A DNA stretch of 40,540 bases, taken from the NCBI GenBank assembly GCA_009781755.1, contig WQVD01000027.1, positions 1 through 40,540 on the forward strand, written 5' to 3'. The translations under genes and the position numbers were made by a program. The DNA is from Defluviitaleaceae bacterium. GTDB lineage: Bacteria > Bacillota > Clostridia > Lachnospirales > WQUN01. Each line of letters starts with the position of its first letter. Within the stretch, counting starts at the first letter, position 1. Below the pieces are notes generated by a model, which ran no database searches, was not told where the DNA came from, and saw only the letters and a program-made list of their open reading frames with translations. Below, piece after piece: positions 29,962-39,234 of this stretch.

Positions 29962-32853
29962 TTATTCCAAGCCGAACTCGCGACGTTTGTTGGCGAGCTC
30001 GCGGTTAATTACGATTACGAGGTCTAGCAGGGTTTCGCGCGTGTCTACGTTGTCGTTAACCACTTGGCGGATGGCGAAAATGAGGTGGCGCTGTACATAG
30101 TAACCGCCGGGTACTTCGGGCGTGCCCAGTACCCATGAGCGTTGTTCGTTGAGTACGTTCAATTGCGCCACGCTCCACGGTAGGCTCTGGAAGGCCGCGA
30201 TGTTGGCGGTGGGGAAGCGTGCCGCAGCACCCATGATGGACTCCAACTCGCGTGCGAAGCGCAATTGCGTTTCCGCTGATGTCCACCATTTGAGGAATTC
30301 CCACGATTCGTCATGCATCGTGCCAGCGGGAACCATGATGGCTGCCGTGCCCCACGCGGGTACGGTGTGGTTAATCGTGCCGTCGGCTTGCAAATAGCCG
30401 GGCATAAGCGCGAAGCCCCAACGCCCGTAAATTTCCGGTGCGAAGACGCTCAGCATGTTAAACAATTGGAAATCCGCGAAGCCGATCGGCATTTCGCCGC
30501 TGCGGAAACGGTTGGCGAAGTTGAAGAATTCTGGCGAGCCGAAGTGTGTGAAGAAACGCGTAAATGCTTCGAAAGCGGCTACGGATTCTTCGTTATACAG
30601 GATGGTGCGCGATAAGTCGTCGTTGTACAAGAAGCCGCCGCGTTGGTACAGCTGCGTCAAGAAGCCGGAAATATCCGGGTTCATGGGGTCGCCTACGGGG
30701 GGGATACCCACGGCCATATTATTGCGCTGTAATACAGGCATCATAGCCAGTACGTCATCCCATGTGCGGGGAATTTCCAATCCCAATTCTTCTAAAATAT
30801 CGTGGCGGTAGAACATGAGCGAAAAGCTTTGCGTTTCCGGCACGGCATAATGACCACCTTGAAAATAAACCGGTACCCAAGCGCTTTCGTGGAAGCGGTT
30901 ATACACTTCATCGAAGCCCGGAAACTGTGACAAATCCATGGCCGCGTTGCGGAATGCGTAGTTAGCGGGGTCTTGCAACGGCATGCTCAGCACCACATCC
31001 GGGCCGATACCGGCAACAACCGCGGGCAAAACCGCCGAATGCGCTACCAACCGCAAGTTAACGCCAATACCAAATTGTGAAGTGAACGAGTCATCAATCA
31101 TGGATTTAAGCACCTGTGCTTGGTCGCGTCCGGTGGTGATCCATACTTCAATAACATCATCGCCCTCGTGGATGTCGCCCAAGCTGTCAAAGTCCATGGT
31201 GAAGCTGGCAACAAAACCGCGCCATTCATGCGCCACGCGGGTAAAAAACGTTTCGCGCACCACGGGCAAATCCGCGTTCGAGCCGCTGATGACAAAGAAG
31301 TCGATATCTAACTGCCCCTCGGTAAGGAGGCGCGCCGAATCTGCAAACGCAGAAATATTTTGTCTAAAGTTAGTCAACTGCACGGGGATACGGTCGGGTC
31401 GTACATAGAATAAATCCAATTGGCGCACCAGCGTGCTGATAATGCCGGTGTGCTCGTTGCGCTCGCCTAAGAACTCGGTCAGCTTGTGCAGCAGCGAATA
31501 CAAGATGCCCACTTCTTCATAAATCATTTCCATAACATGAGGCAAGCGGTAGTCGATGCGATAATCGCGCATGTTGTCCGGATTGGGACCCGTATGCACG
31601 AGAATTTCGCGATAGATAATGTTCAAACGGTTGACGCTGGCTAGCAGCATGTCAATGATTTCGCCCAATTCGCCCAAGGTTACGTACATGCGGATGGTAT
31701 TGACGCCTGCGTTCATGGGGAAATACAAATAATTACCGTTCACATCTTGCAACGTCATAAGTTGCCAGCTGTTGTTGAATAAGAAGGGAATGGCCGCCAC
31801 TTCTGCAAAAGGCATTTCGCCGTTGATATACAACGAACGGCTGGACACAAACCCACGGTTGTAATTTTGCCGTGTGGATAGAGAAATGCGATATAGGCCG
31901 TCGGTGGGCACGGTTACTTCCCACTCAATCCACTGCCCGGCGATGCGCCAAGGTTGACCGCCCATCATGTTAAGGCGTATCAATGATGCGCTTGGCGGGT
32001 ATGTGATGCCGCTGGACGAGTCAAATTGTGGGAACAAGCTGGGCGATGACCGACGCGTAGAATATTGCGCCTGATGTACATACATAAAATCGCTCGTGTT
32101 TCTGGTTAACGTCGTTTCCGCGAGGAATTCGTCAAACGAGGGAACGTTGCGCACGGGGGTCAGTGTTAATGCACTCAGTACCAGCGGCTCATTGATGCCT
32201 ACCAGCGTAATCGTGTTCGCTCCGGCTTCAAAGAAGAATTGATACGGCTCGGTAAAGAAACCCAATCGGTCATTAAAAAACGCCCGTTCCCAGCGCGGCA
32301 GTTCTTCTTGGGTCGGACGTATTTGGTTGCCTCTATTATCCACGCGCACGGGGCCTGCGTTACCCCATACACGGCTAAATTGTAATAATTCTGCACCTGC
32401 AAAGGGCACTTCGCCGTTGATGCGCACCGCACGTGCAATGTCAATACCGCGTGCATCCACGGGGAAATATTCGATATAAATGTTATACAAACCCGCCGAC
32501 GGTACGGTGACGGTGAAGGTGACTTCGCTGTCTTCTTCAGTACGCAGCACTTGTGCCTCGCCTTCAAAGCCGCTCATCACTTCAAATCCGCTTCCTGCCG
32601 GGGAGAAAATATCTACGTTAATGGGTGCTTCGCCCACGGGGGTATTCGCATGCGCTTGCAAAAACGCCGCGTAGCTGCCTTCCACGGGGGTGATGTTAAG
32701 TGTTATAGGTGCACCATCGCGGCTACGCAACTCTAACGAGTCATCCCGTAGCAGCATCAACACAATAAAGCCCACCAAAATCAGAGCCAAAATTGCAATG
32801 CGAATGATATTATCCTTAAATTTTTCAACCAAACTTAATGATTTCTCTGCCAT
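29962..32853 (-). CDS. Membrane-anchored solute-binding protein fused to N-terminal sugar-binding-like modules
   Basis: The 963-residue protein lacks a lipobox. It has a signal-anchor helix instead (about 16-35, IIRIAILALILVGFIVLMLL). Two related beta-sandwich modules follow. They are recognisable by PSAGLYNIYIEYFP with RAVRINGEVPFAGA (about 60-240), and by VPTDGLYRISLSTRQ with SLYINGEMPFAEV (about 265-440); both recall CBM35/CBM6-type domains. A helical linker leads to a family-1 solute-binding domain from about 555, with TSQFGIGVNLRLVAHS, FSLMFYRHDILEELGLEIP and SWEFLKWWTSAETQ. Ordinary binding proteins are about 420-560 residues. The start at ATG 32853 has AAGGAG upstream. The design implies polymer capture beside the permeases 49 bp downstream. 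Confidence 0.8.
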   Translation of the reverse strand: MAEKSLSLVEKFKDNIIRIAILALILVGFIVLMLLRDDSLELRSRDGAPITLNITPVEGSYAAFLQAHANTPVGEAPINVDIFSPAGSGFEVMSGFEGEAQVLRTEEDSEVTFTVTVPSAGLYNIYIEYFPVDARGIDIARAVRINGEVPFAGAELLQFSRVWGNAGPVRVDNRGNQIRPTQEELPRWERAFFNDRLGFFTEPYQFFFEAGANTITLVGINEPLVLSALTLTPVRNVPSFDEFLAETTLTRNTSDFMYVHQAQYSTRRSSPSLFPQFDSSSGITYPPSASLIRLNMMGGQPWRIAGQWIEWEVTVPTDGLYRISLSTRQNYNRGFVSSRSLYINGEMPFAEVAAIPFLFNNSWQLMTLQDVNGNYLYFPMNAGVNTIRMYVTLGELGEIIDMLLASVNRLNIIYREILVHTGPNPDNMRDYRIDYRLPHVMEMIYEEVGILYSLLHKLTEFLGERNEHTGIISTLVRQLDLFYVRPDRIPVQLTNFRQNISAFADSARLLTEGQLDIDFFVISGSNADLPVVRETFFTRVAHEWRGFVASFTMDFDSLGDIHEGDDVIEVWITTGRDQAQVLKSMIDDSFTSQFGIGVNLRLVAHSAVLPAVVAGIGPDVVLSMPLQDPANYAFRNAAMDLSQFPGFDEVYNRFHESAWVPVYFQGGHYAVPETQSFSLMFYRHDILEELGLEIPRTWDDVLAMMPVLQRNNMAVGIPPVGDPMNPDISGFLTQLYQRGGFLYNDDLSRTILYNEESVAAFEAFTRFFTHFGSPEFFNFANRFRSGEMPIGFADFQLFNMLSVFAPEIYGRWGFALMPGYLQADGTINHTVPAWGTAAIMVPAGTMHDESWEFLKWWTSAETQLRFARELESIMGAAARFPTANIAAFQSLPWSVAQLNVLNEQRSWVLGTPEVPGGYYVQRHLIFAIRQVVNDNVDTRETLLDLVIVINRELANKRREFGLE

Positions 32854-32950
32854 ATTTAACGCTCCTTGCCGCAACGCAACGAGAATTTTGTCGGTGTGCT
32901 ATGCACCGATATTTATGTAGCGCATGTTACTTGCCCCGTACAGGGGGCGC

Positions 32951-32979
32951 ATTGTAACACGATTGTAACATTTCTACAA
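32951..32979 (-). promoter_or_regulatory. Promoter of the large binding-protein operon with an 11-bp-period direct repeat
   Basis: On the minus strand TTGTAG (32974-32979) and TACAAT (32951-32956) are exactly 17 bp apart, about 98 bp before the start codon. Two GTAACA half-sites read on the plus strand (32954-32959 and 32965-32970), 11 bp apart, fill the spacer and -10 box. A further single TGTTAC occurs at 32925-32930. Occupancy here would be expected to block or reshape promoter use. Confidence 0.6.
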
Positions 32980-33474
32980 GTCTGAAAAGCGTCCGTTCTT
33001 CACAATCCGCAGGCTGCGTTGAAATTTCGACACATCCAGCGGGTCAAGGGTAGTTACATTAAAACGCATTTTGTGCGGATTCTTGTTTGCTGGGGCCGTG
33101 AAAAAAACATCCAGCCATGTGCGTTTTAGCTTGTTGTACACATAAAATCCAACGATGGATGCCACCAAGCAGGCAAAAAAGAGATACCACAACGCCGAAG
33201 CGGAATCGAAACGCACCCATGCATTAAAAGCCGATACGCCCGCCCACGTACAAACAGCGGCAACAACCAACGAAATGAAAAACAGCCACAGCGGTGATTC
33301 GTGGATGATTTTTGCGTAATCGTATTCCTGCATGCCGTAAGTTTCGTCGCGGTTATACAGGGATACATCGCTTAGGATAGTATTTTCGTCCAATTGACCA
33401 ACCAATTTTTCTTGCCGGTTGCCCCATGGGTATGCGGGCATTGGCTTTGTTGTTGTGTTGGCGGAATTTTCCAT
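32974..33474 (-). CDS. Unknown two-helix membrane protein
   Basis: The 166-residue protein has a soluble N-terminus (about 1-55), two hydrophobic helices (about 58-80 and 90-112) and a basic C-terminal cytoplasmic region containing KNPHKMRFNVTTLDPLDVSK. I recognise no family. It lies between the terminator of one import operon and the promoter of the next. Its stop directly abuts the GTAACA repeat, so it may be transcribed by read-through or from its own unidentified promoter. Its position between two carbohydrate modules hints at an accessory role; that is inference only. Confidence 0.55.
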   Translation of the reverse strand: MENSANTTTKPMPAYPWGNRQEKLVGQLDENTILSDVSLYNRDETYGMQEYDYAKIIHESPLWLFFISLVVAAVCTWAGVSAFNAWVRFDSASALWYLFFACLVASIVGFYVYNKLKRTWLDVFFTAPANKNPHKMRFNVTTLDPLDVSKFQRSLRIVKNGRFSDL

Positions 33475-33524
33475 GATAATTCCTCTTTTCGCGGATTTGC
33501 ATGACTTGCGAATTGTTTTAATAA

Positions 33525-33559
33525 AAGCCCCGCGGCGCGGTGAGCACGCCGCAGGGCTT
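33525..33559 (-). terminator. Intrinsic terminator of the 37353-33577 operon
   Basis: On the minus strand AAGCCC and GCGGCG pair with CGCCGC and GGGCTT across a 9-nt loop, followed by a TTTTATT tract. It starts 17 bp after the binding-protein stop. Confidence 0.8.
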
Positions 33560-33576
33560 GAGCGTTTAACTAAAAA

Positions 33577-35370
33577 TTAATCGACGGGTACCCAGTCTAC
33601 ATCACCATAGACTTCCAACCATGCGGCGCGGCGGCCGTCAATGATGGCTTGACCACCCATGGCCAAGTAATCGCGCATGCCGTCGTTCCATACGGTGTCA
33701 AATTCACCTTCAGCGGCGCGTACAGCTTGGTTCAACACCGAACGGGCAAAGTTGTTAAGCCCGGGGCTGCCGAAGTCGATTTGTGCTTGCGGGGTGGGGA
33801 TAACCGCGCGACCCATGACGCGTGCATAGTTCAGGTTGGCCTCGCGTGATTGCATGATGCGCCATGGTTCGATACCGGGGTAGCCGAACGCCAATGCCAA
33901 TGCATCTACTTCCGGGTCGCCGGTGTTAACGGCGTGGCCCATGATGAAAAGTAGGTCGTAGTTGCGAGCTACTTGCCAAATCCAGCGGTCGTCTTCAATT
34001 TCTTCCGGTGCGAAGGTACGGATTGCGCCGTCTTCCATGATTTCATGCGTGTAGCCTTCGGGCCCGAACATCAAGAATGCGCGGGTCGATGGGCGAGCCA
34101 GCCAATCCAAATACAGCAAAGACGCTGCGATGTTGTCGTTGGAGCGGGGGAAGAAAACGTGTCGGTCGGTGCCGTGGGGCACAAATTGCTGTCTTACGCC
34201 TGCATCATTGGCGAACGGAGAAATGGCGATGAAGTTGGCATGCGGGCCAATGTTTTCTTGCATTTGGGTGATGAGGCCGTCGCCGGGGCGGAAAGGTGAA
34301 TCCCAGCCCACGCTCAAGGAACCTACAAAGCCCAAGCGTACCAGGTCATTACCGCGCGGGTCGCCGCCGGTATGCAGGAAGAAGTCATCCCACAACAGAT
34401 CCATGTTGTACCAACGGTTCAACAAGCGCACGCCTTCAACCACGCCAGGTTGGGTAAAGCGTCTGTCACAGAAACCATAGATATACCAGTCGCGGTCCGT
34501 AATACTGTTGGGGATAAACGACGAGAAGATAAGGTCGCCCGTCCAGCCCACATCTTCCGTCAAGCGGAAAGGAATCATTTGATCGGCATCTGCGCCCAGC
34601 AGAAGTTCTGCATTGTCGCGGAAGGCTACGAGCATGTCTTCAAATTCTTGCAGTGTGGTGGGGGGGGCAATGCCAAGGGTGTTCAACCAATCTTCGCGCA
34701 CGAAGGTGGTGTTGCGTAGGTCGGAGTCGGGGTGATTGCCCGTGAATGCCCATGTTTGGCCGGTATCATGGTTCAAGTTCCATGTCAGGTGCTCCATGCC
34801 CCACAATGTATACAAGTTGGGGATGAAGTCCATGTATTCGGCTACGATGGGAGTCAGATCCAACACGCCGCCCATATCGGCAAAGGTTTGGATGGTAGAG
34901 AAGCTAAAGGTGTAAGAAACATCGGGTGCAGTATTGGCTGCCAATAATGCGGCCAATGTTTCTTCTTCAGAAGGTTGCCAACGGGGGATTTCTACCAATG
35001 TGATGTCAACATTGTGCACGCGCAGCATTTCTGCGCGGATCCAGTCGCCCCAGTTACTGTCGGCGATGCTGGGGTTACGTTCGGTGTCGGGGCGGTTCCA
35101 AGTGGCTGCGGTCAGGGGTTGGGTTTCGATGAAGCGAAGCACTTCTTCGCCGTCTACGATTGCAAGTTCTAGACCGTGGCGTGCCAAGCGGTTGTCGTCC
35201 TCGTCCACGGCTTCCGGCGGGGCGGTGTCGATGACATCTACGCCGGGGCCGGGCCCCGGACCGGGGTCGTTGCCGCCGTTTCCGTTATCGCCGTTGCGGT
35301 TACATGCCGTAATGGCAAGTACGCCTACGAATGCGAAAACGAATAATAAAATTTTTGCCAATTTTTTCAT
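33577..35370 (-). CDS. Large solute-binding lipoprotein, LplA type
   Basis: The 597-residue lipoprotein has lipobox AITAC (C23), an Asn/Gly/Pro spacer, and a long solute-binding domain of the LplA/YtcQ kind. That type is larger than MalE and pairs with LplB/YtcP permeases. Visible patterns are NWGDWIRAEMLRVHNVDITL near 107-126, VREDWLNTLGIAPPTTLQEF (about 224-243), and the late SREANLNYARVMGRAVIPTP. Related systems import oligogalacturonides, aldouronates or other complex glycans. AGGAGG precedes ATG 35370. It is the final gene of the three-gene operon and is followed by a clear terminator. Confidence 0.9.
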   Translation of the reverse strand: MKKLAKILLFVFAFVGVLAITACNRNGDNGNGGNDPGPGPGPGVDVIDTAPPEAVDEDDNRLARHGLELAIVDGEEVLRFIETQPLTAATWNRPDTERNPSIADSNWGDWIRAEMLRVHNVDITLVEIPRWQPSEEETLAALLAANTAPDVSYTFSFSTIQTFADMGGVLDLTPIVAEYMDFIPNLYTLWGMEHLTWNLNHDTGQTWAFTGNHPDSDLRNTTFVREDWLNTLGIAPPTTLQEFEDMLVAFRDNAELLLGADADQMIPFRLTEDVGWTGDLIFSSFIPNSITDRDWYIYGFCDRRFTQPGVVEGVRLLNRWYNMDLLWDDFFLHTGGDPRGNDLVRLGFVGSLSVGWDSPFRPGDGLITQMQENIGPHANFIAISPFANDAGVRQQFVPHGTDRHVFFPRSNDNIAASLLYLDWLARPSTRAFLMFGPEGYTHEIMEDGAIRTFAPEEIEDDRWIWQVARNYDLLFIMGHAVNTGDPEVDALALAFGYPGIEPWRIMQSREANLNYARVMGRAVIPTPQAQIDFGSPGLNNFARSVLNQAVRAAEGEFDTVWNDGMRDYLAMGGQAIIDGRRAAWLEVYGDVDWVPVD

Positions 35371-35410
35371 TTTAGCCTCCTCTTATATATGACGGGATGT
35401 GCCCGTGATA

Positions 35411-36358
35411 TTAACCTTTGACTGCACCCAGCGTAACGCCGGATACGAAGTATTTTTGCAACCAGGGGTATACGCACAATATGGGTACCATGGCCACGAC
35501 AATGGCAGCAGCTTGCACCGCTTCTGACCGGCCGGCGGTTGATACAGAGCCCGGGTCAAGCGGGTCAACAGGCGTAACGCCTTGCAAGATATTGAACAGT
35601 ACCATTTGGATGGGGTGCCATTCCGGTGCGCCGCGCAGGAACCACAGTGCATCGGCCATGCCGTTCCAACGGCCTACGGCGTACATCAAGCCCAGCGTTG
35701 CCAGTACAGGCGTACTAAGCGGCAGGTAAATCTTGCGCAGTACCGTAAAAGGCCCCGCGCCGTCCATTTCTGCCGATTCACGCAGCGAGTCGGGGATGCC
35801 CAAGAAGAAGCGGCGCATAATAATCATCAAGAATACGCTGACAAAACCGGGCAAAATCAACACCAGCGGATTGTCCAGCAAATTTAATTGGTCGTATAAA
35901 AGGAATGTCGGGATAGCGCCTGCTTGGAAGAACATTGTAAACAAAATCATCACCGTAATAATTTTGCGCCCCTTTAATTCGTCATACGTAAGGGGATAGG
36001 CACACATCACCGTCATGGCCAAGCTGAATAGGGTGCTAATAAGCGTAAGAATGGCCGTCCATGCCAACGAGCGCATGAAATTGCTGTTGCCCAAAATATC
36101 GGTGTACGCCTCGAAGTGGACGCCGATGGGGAAGGTGCGATCCATGACTACATAACCCGCAGCGTCGATGCTTTCGGTTACATTTTCTAGCCGGGGGATG
36201 AAGGATACGCGCTGGCGCACAATGGCGCCGGGGTCGGACAGTGAACTGGCGACTACCGTCAATACCGGCAACACGCACAGCGCAATCAAGCCCAGCATGA
36301 TTAAAACGATAATCCAATCGCCAATTTTGGCGCCTTTTAATTTCCTCGTTGGTTTCAT
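35411..36358 (-). CDS. Carbohydrate ABC permease, LplC/YtcP type
   Basis: The 315-residue membrane protein has six helices. The EAA loop LRESAEMDGAGPFTVLRKIY is followed by LPLSTPVLATLGL, and the C-terminal end is YFVSGVTLGAVKG, typical of LplC/YtcP (the family ends ...G.tiGAvKG). ATG 36358 has GGGGGTGG upstream, 14 bp after the partner permease stop. An alternative GTG at 36379 would overlap that gene and has no ribosome site. Confidence 0.92.
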   Translation of the reverse strand: MKPTRKLKGAKIGDWIIVLIMLGLIALCVLPVLTVVASSLSDPGAIVRQRVSFIPRLENVTESIDAAGYVVMDRTFPIGVHFEAYTDILGNSNFMRSLAWTAILTLISTLFSLAMTVMCAYPLTYDELKGRKIITVMILFTMFFQAGAIPTFLLYDQLNLLDNPLVLILPGFVSVFLMIIMRRFFLGIPDSLRESAEMDGAGPFTVLRKIYLPLSTPVLATLGLMYAVGRWNGMADALWFLRGAPEWHPIQMVLFNILQGVTPVDPLDPGSVSTAGRSEAVQAAAIVVAMVPILCVYPWLQKYFVSGVTLGAVKG

Positions 36359-36372
36359 CTTTGCGCCACCCC

Positions 36373-37353
36373 CTACCACAAGCCTTGCCCGCCCAGCTTT
36401 TTGACGATGACATTCGCGCCAAGCAGCAGGAACAGGTTAATTAAGTTTTGGAATAATCCGACCGCCGTAGCCCAGTGGAAACGCAGGTTGCCCAAGCCCC
36501 ACTCGAATACATATATCGGCAATACATTGGCCATGCTGATAACCGCGTGGTTGCGCAGCGCCATAAAACGCTCGAAGTCGGCGCCCATGGTGCCGCCCAA
36601 TGCCAAAATAAACAAGATAACAATAACCGGACGAATGCACGGCAGCGTTACGTGCCACATGCGGCGCAAGCGCGAAGCGCCATCCACTTCGGCTGCTTCG
36701 TACAATTCCGGGTTGACCGACGTGATGGCTGCTAGGTAGATAATCGTATTCCAACCCACGCTGCGCCAAATGCCCAAGCCTACCACCATGCCCACCCATT
36801 GATTGGGCGCGCTTAAAAACTGCACCGGTTCCATACCCCAGCTGCCTATAATCGAATTGAACGTGCCTGAACTGGGGGAAAATAGCCGTATCGCCAACCC
36901 CGATATAATAATCCACGACAGGAAGTGCGGCATGTAAGAAATCGTCTGCGTTACGCGCTTGAATTTTTTGAACTTTAATTCATTAAGGAGTAAGGCAAGA
37001 ATAATGGGCGCAGGGAAGCCGAAGCCCAAATCAAAAACACTAAACATCAATGTGTTGCGTACCGCCAAGCGGAAGGGCGGGTGATTCCAAATTTGCTGGA
37101 AATTGGACATGCCCGGTACGGTGATGGCGCCATCAAAAATTTCCACGCCTTCTGCCCAAGGCACTTGCATGATGGGGTCAATGATATTGTTCCGCTTGAA
37201 CGCCAGCAAAATATTGATCATCGGCCAATAGCGGAAAATCAAGAAAAATGCGATCGGCAGCAGGAGCATCACATACAGCGTCCAGTACCGTTGAATATAG
37301 GAACCTGCCTTATTCAAAAGAATCAAGCCCTTCCAATTAACCGATGCGCACAT
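36373..37353 (-). CDS. Carbohydrate ABC permease, LplB/YteP type
   Basis: The 326-residue permease has six helices. The first is YVMLLLPIAFFLIFRYWPM, the family MxxxPxxxxxxxFxYxPM pattern. It also has the EAA loop LYEAAEVDGASRLRRMWHVT followed by LPCIRPVIVI. AAGGTG precedes ATG 37353. It is the first gene of the import operon ending at 33577. A pair of GTAACA half-sites lies 25-46 bp upstream of its start codon. Confidence 0.92.
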   Translation of the reverse strand: MCASVNWKGLILLNKAGSYIQRYWTLYVMLLLPIAFFLIFRYWPMINILLAFKRNNIIDPIMQVPWAEGVEIFDGAITVPGMSNFQQIWNHPPFRLAVRNTLMFSVFDLGFGFPAPIILALLLNELKFKKFKRVTQTISYMPHFLSWIIISGLAIRLFSPSSGTFNSIIGSWGMEPVQFLSAPNQWVGMVVGLGIWRSVGWNTIIYLAAITSVNPELYEAAEVDGASRLRRMWHVTLPCIRPVIVILFILALGGTMGADFERFMALRNHAVISMANVLPIYVFEWGLGNLRFHWATAVGLFQNLINLFLLLGANVIVKKLGGQGLW

Positions 37354-37378
37354 GTTTTCGGACGCACCTTAATTTATT

Positions 37379-37400
37379 ATGTAACAGTATCGTAACATTA
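37379..37400. promoter_or_regulatory. 11-bp-period direct repeat upstream of the LplB-type operon
   Basis: GTAACA occurs at 37381-37386 and again at 37392-37397, 11 bp apart, both read on the plus strand as at 32952. No convincing sigma-A promoter pairs with it; CATAAT strings on the minus strand beside both half-sites are possible -10 boxes. It could in principle also act on rarA, but the distance to the rarA promoter (about 120 bp) makes that less likely. Confidence 0.5.
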
Positions 37401-37516
37401 TGCCCGCCTCCGTCGGATGGTACATAGCAAAAGTAAACAATTTTTGTGATTTCTCCATTTCGTTGTGATTTTGCACAAAAAACGGCCTGTTTCGGCTTCC
37501 ATTTTTAGCTTATCGA

Positions 37517-37531
37517 TGTATAATCGGCGTA
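37517..37531 (+). promoter_or_regulatory. -10 promoter element of rarA, positioned for a leaderless mRNA
   Basis: A perfect TATAAT (37519-37524) stands 6 bp before ATG 37531, where transcription itself would be expected to begin. No ribosome site lies between them and the -35 region (CTTCCA, 37496-37501) is poor. Confidence 0.5.
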
Positions 37532-38865
37532 TGGACATCTTTGAAACCAACCGCAACACGCAAAAAAAGACCGCCCCATTGGCGGCACGGATGCGCCCCG
37601 CATCACTCGAAGAGTGGGTGGGGCAGTCCCATATTGTGGGTAAAAACACCCTCTTGTATCGCGCCATCAAGGCCGATCGCATTTCGTCATTGGTACTTTA
37701 CGGCCCGCCCGGCACGGGCAAAACCACATTGGCGCAAATTATAGCCGGTGCCACGTCCAGCGTATTCACGCAGCTCAATGCCACCACGGCCGGCAAGGCC
37801 GACATCGTGCGCGCCGTCACCGATGCCAAAACCGCGCAAGAACTCTACGGCAAGCGCACCATTTTATTCATCGACGAAATCCACCGCTTTAACAAAGCCC
37901 AACAAGACGCGCTCCTCCCGCATGTAGAAGACGGCACCATCATTCTCATTGGCGCAACTACCGAAAATCCCTATTTCGAAGTTAACAAAGCGCTCGTATC
38001 ACGGTCGATGATTTTCGAGCTGTTCCCGCTGGCTTTATTAGATGTAGAAACACTGTTGCGCCGTGCACTGGCCGACGCGGAAAAAGGACTGGGCGCGATG
38101 CCCATTGATGCAACGGACGATGCGCTGGCCTTCTTGGCCGACCGCGCCAACGGCGATGCGCGTGCCGCACTTAATGCGTTAGAATTGGCCGCCATCACCA
38201 CCGAGCCACAACCCGATGGCCGTATCGTCATTGACTTGGAATGCGCCGCCGCCTGCATTCAAAAACGCACCCTCTTCTTCGACAAAAACGGCGACAACCA
38301 CTACGACACGATTTCTGCCTTCATTAAATCCATGCGTGGCAGCGACCCCGACGCCGCTCTTTATTACCTAGCCCGCATGTTATACGCGGGCGAAGATCCA
38401 AAATTCATCGCCCGGCGCGTAGTCATCGCCGCATCCGAAGACGTGGGCAACGCCGACCCCCACGCGCTTATGGTGGCAACATCGGCCATGCAAGCCGTAG
38501 ATTACATCGGCATGCCCGAAGCACGCATCTCCCTAGCACAAGCCGTCATCTACATCGCCTGCGCACCCAAGTCCAACGCCTCCTATGTAGCCATCGGCGA
38601 AGCTCTCAAGGACGTAGAATCGGTGCAAATCAAATCTCTGCCCCCGCACCTGCGTGACCCCGGCTTCGGCGGTACCCAACCCTGGGGCGCAGGAAACACC
38701 ATGGGCCACGGCGAGGCATACAAATACGCTCACGACTTCCCCGGTCACTATGTACGGCAGCAATATCTGCCGGATGAACTCGTCGGCCGTGAATACTACA
38801 GACCTACGGATAATGGGGTGGAGAAGAAAATTGGGGAGGCACTGGGGAAATTACGTGGCAAGTAA
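37531..38865 (+). CDS. rarA: Replication-associated recombination ATPase RarA/MgsA
   Basis: The 444-residue AAA+ protein starts [20 protein letters not shown], matching the usual RarA opening. Walker [11 protein letters not shown] lies near 57-66, Walker [17 protein letters not shown] near 107-122, and sensor [11 protein letters not shown] near 135-146. The C-terminal tetramerisation part contains GNADPHALM and a [14 protein letters not shown] segment. RarA acts at stalled replication forks with SSB. The start at 37531 fits family length; in-frame upstream Met codons add residues without a ribosome site. The 3' end overlaps the convergent HEPN gene by 15 bp. Confidence 0.94.
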   Translation: MDIFETNRNTQKKTAPLAARMRPASLEEWVGQSHIVGKNTLLYRAIKADRISSLVLYGPPGTGKTTLAQIIAGATSSVFTQLNATTAGKADIVRAVTDAKTAQELYGKRTILFIDEIHRFNKAQQDALLPHVEDGTIILIGATTENPYFEVNKALVSRSMIFELFPLALLDVETLLRRALADAEKGLGAMPIDATDDALAFLADRANGDARAALNALELAAITTEPQPDGRIVIDLECAAACIQKRTLFFDKNGDNHYDTISAFIKSMRGSDPDAALYYLARMLYAGEDPKFIARRVVIAASEDVGNADPHALMVATSAMQAVDYIGMPEARISLAQAVIYIACAPKSNASYVAIGEALKDVESVQIKSLPPHLRDPGFGGTQPWGAGNTMGHGEAYKYAHDFPGHYVRQQYLPDELVGREYYRPTDNGVEKKIGEALGKLRGK

Positions 38866-39234
38866 TGCGGTTATTTCGTCCACAGAATTTTTCGCCAATT
38901 CAAGCCCGCGATGGGAGCCTTCTTCGCCGATCAATTCACGCGGATCATATTCCAAGGTGTTGCGTTTGAGGAACAAGTCATAAGCTGCATGGCTGACATA
39001 GCTGCTGACGCGGCCGGGATGAACAAAATGCTTATTAAACAATCCTAGCACTTGGTGATGTGTGTCGGCAGTGATTTCATTCGTTTCCATAAGAGCTTTA
39101 ATCGCATGAAATACGGCATAATAACTACATGAAATTGCATGGCTGTACAAACCATGCGCATGCAATATTTCGGCCGCTTTTATATCGAGCTGCGATTTTT
39201 GCATGTGCGCAGCAATACTTTTATCATTTTGCAT
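38851..39234 (-). CDS. HEPN-domain protein (partner of the adjacent nucleotidyltransferase)
   Basis: The 127-residue all-helical protein has LDIKAAEILHAHGLYSHAIS and the SYYAVFHAIKALM helix typical of the HEPN superfamily. Next come GRVSSYVSHAAYDLFLKRN and EYDP near 94-98. An Rx6H arrangement (R75, H82) is present, but its placement may not be the catalytic R-x4-6-H of HEPN RNases. HEPN proteins paired with MNT nucleotidyltransferases commonly form toxin-antitoxin systems. The start overlaps the MNT gene by 11 bp, and AAGGGG is upstream. It converges on rarA with a 15-bp tail overlap. Confidence 0.82.
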   Translation of the reverse strand: MQNDKSIAAHMQKSQLDIKAAEILHAHGLYSHAISCSYYAVFHAIKALMETNEITADTHHQVLGLFNKHFVHPGRVSSYVSHAAYDLFLKRNTLEYDPRELIGEEGSHRGLELAKNSVDEITALLAT

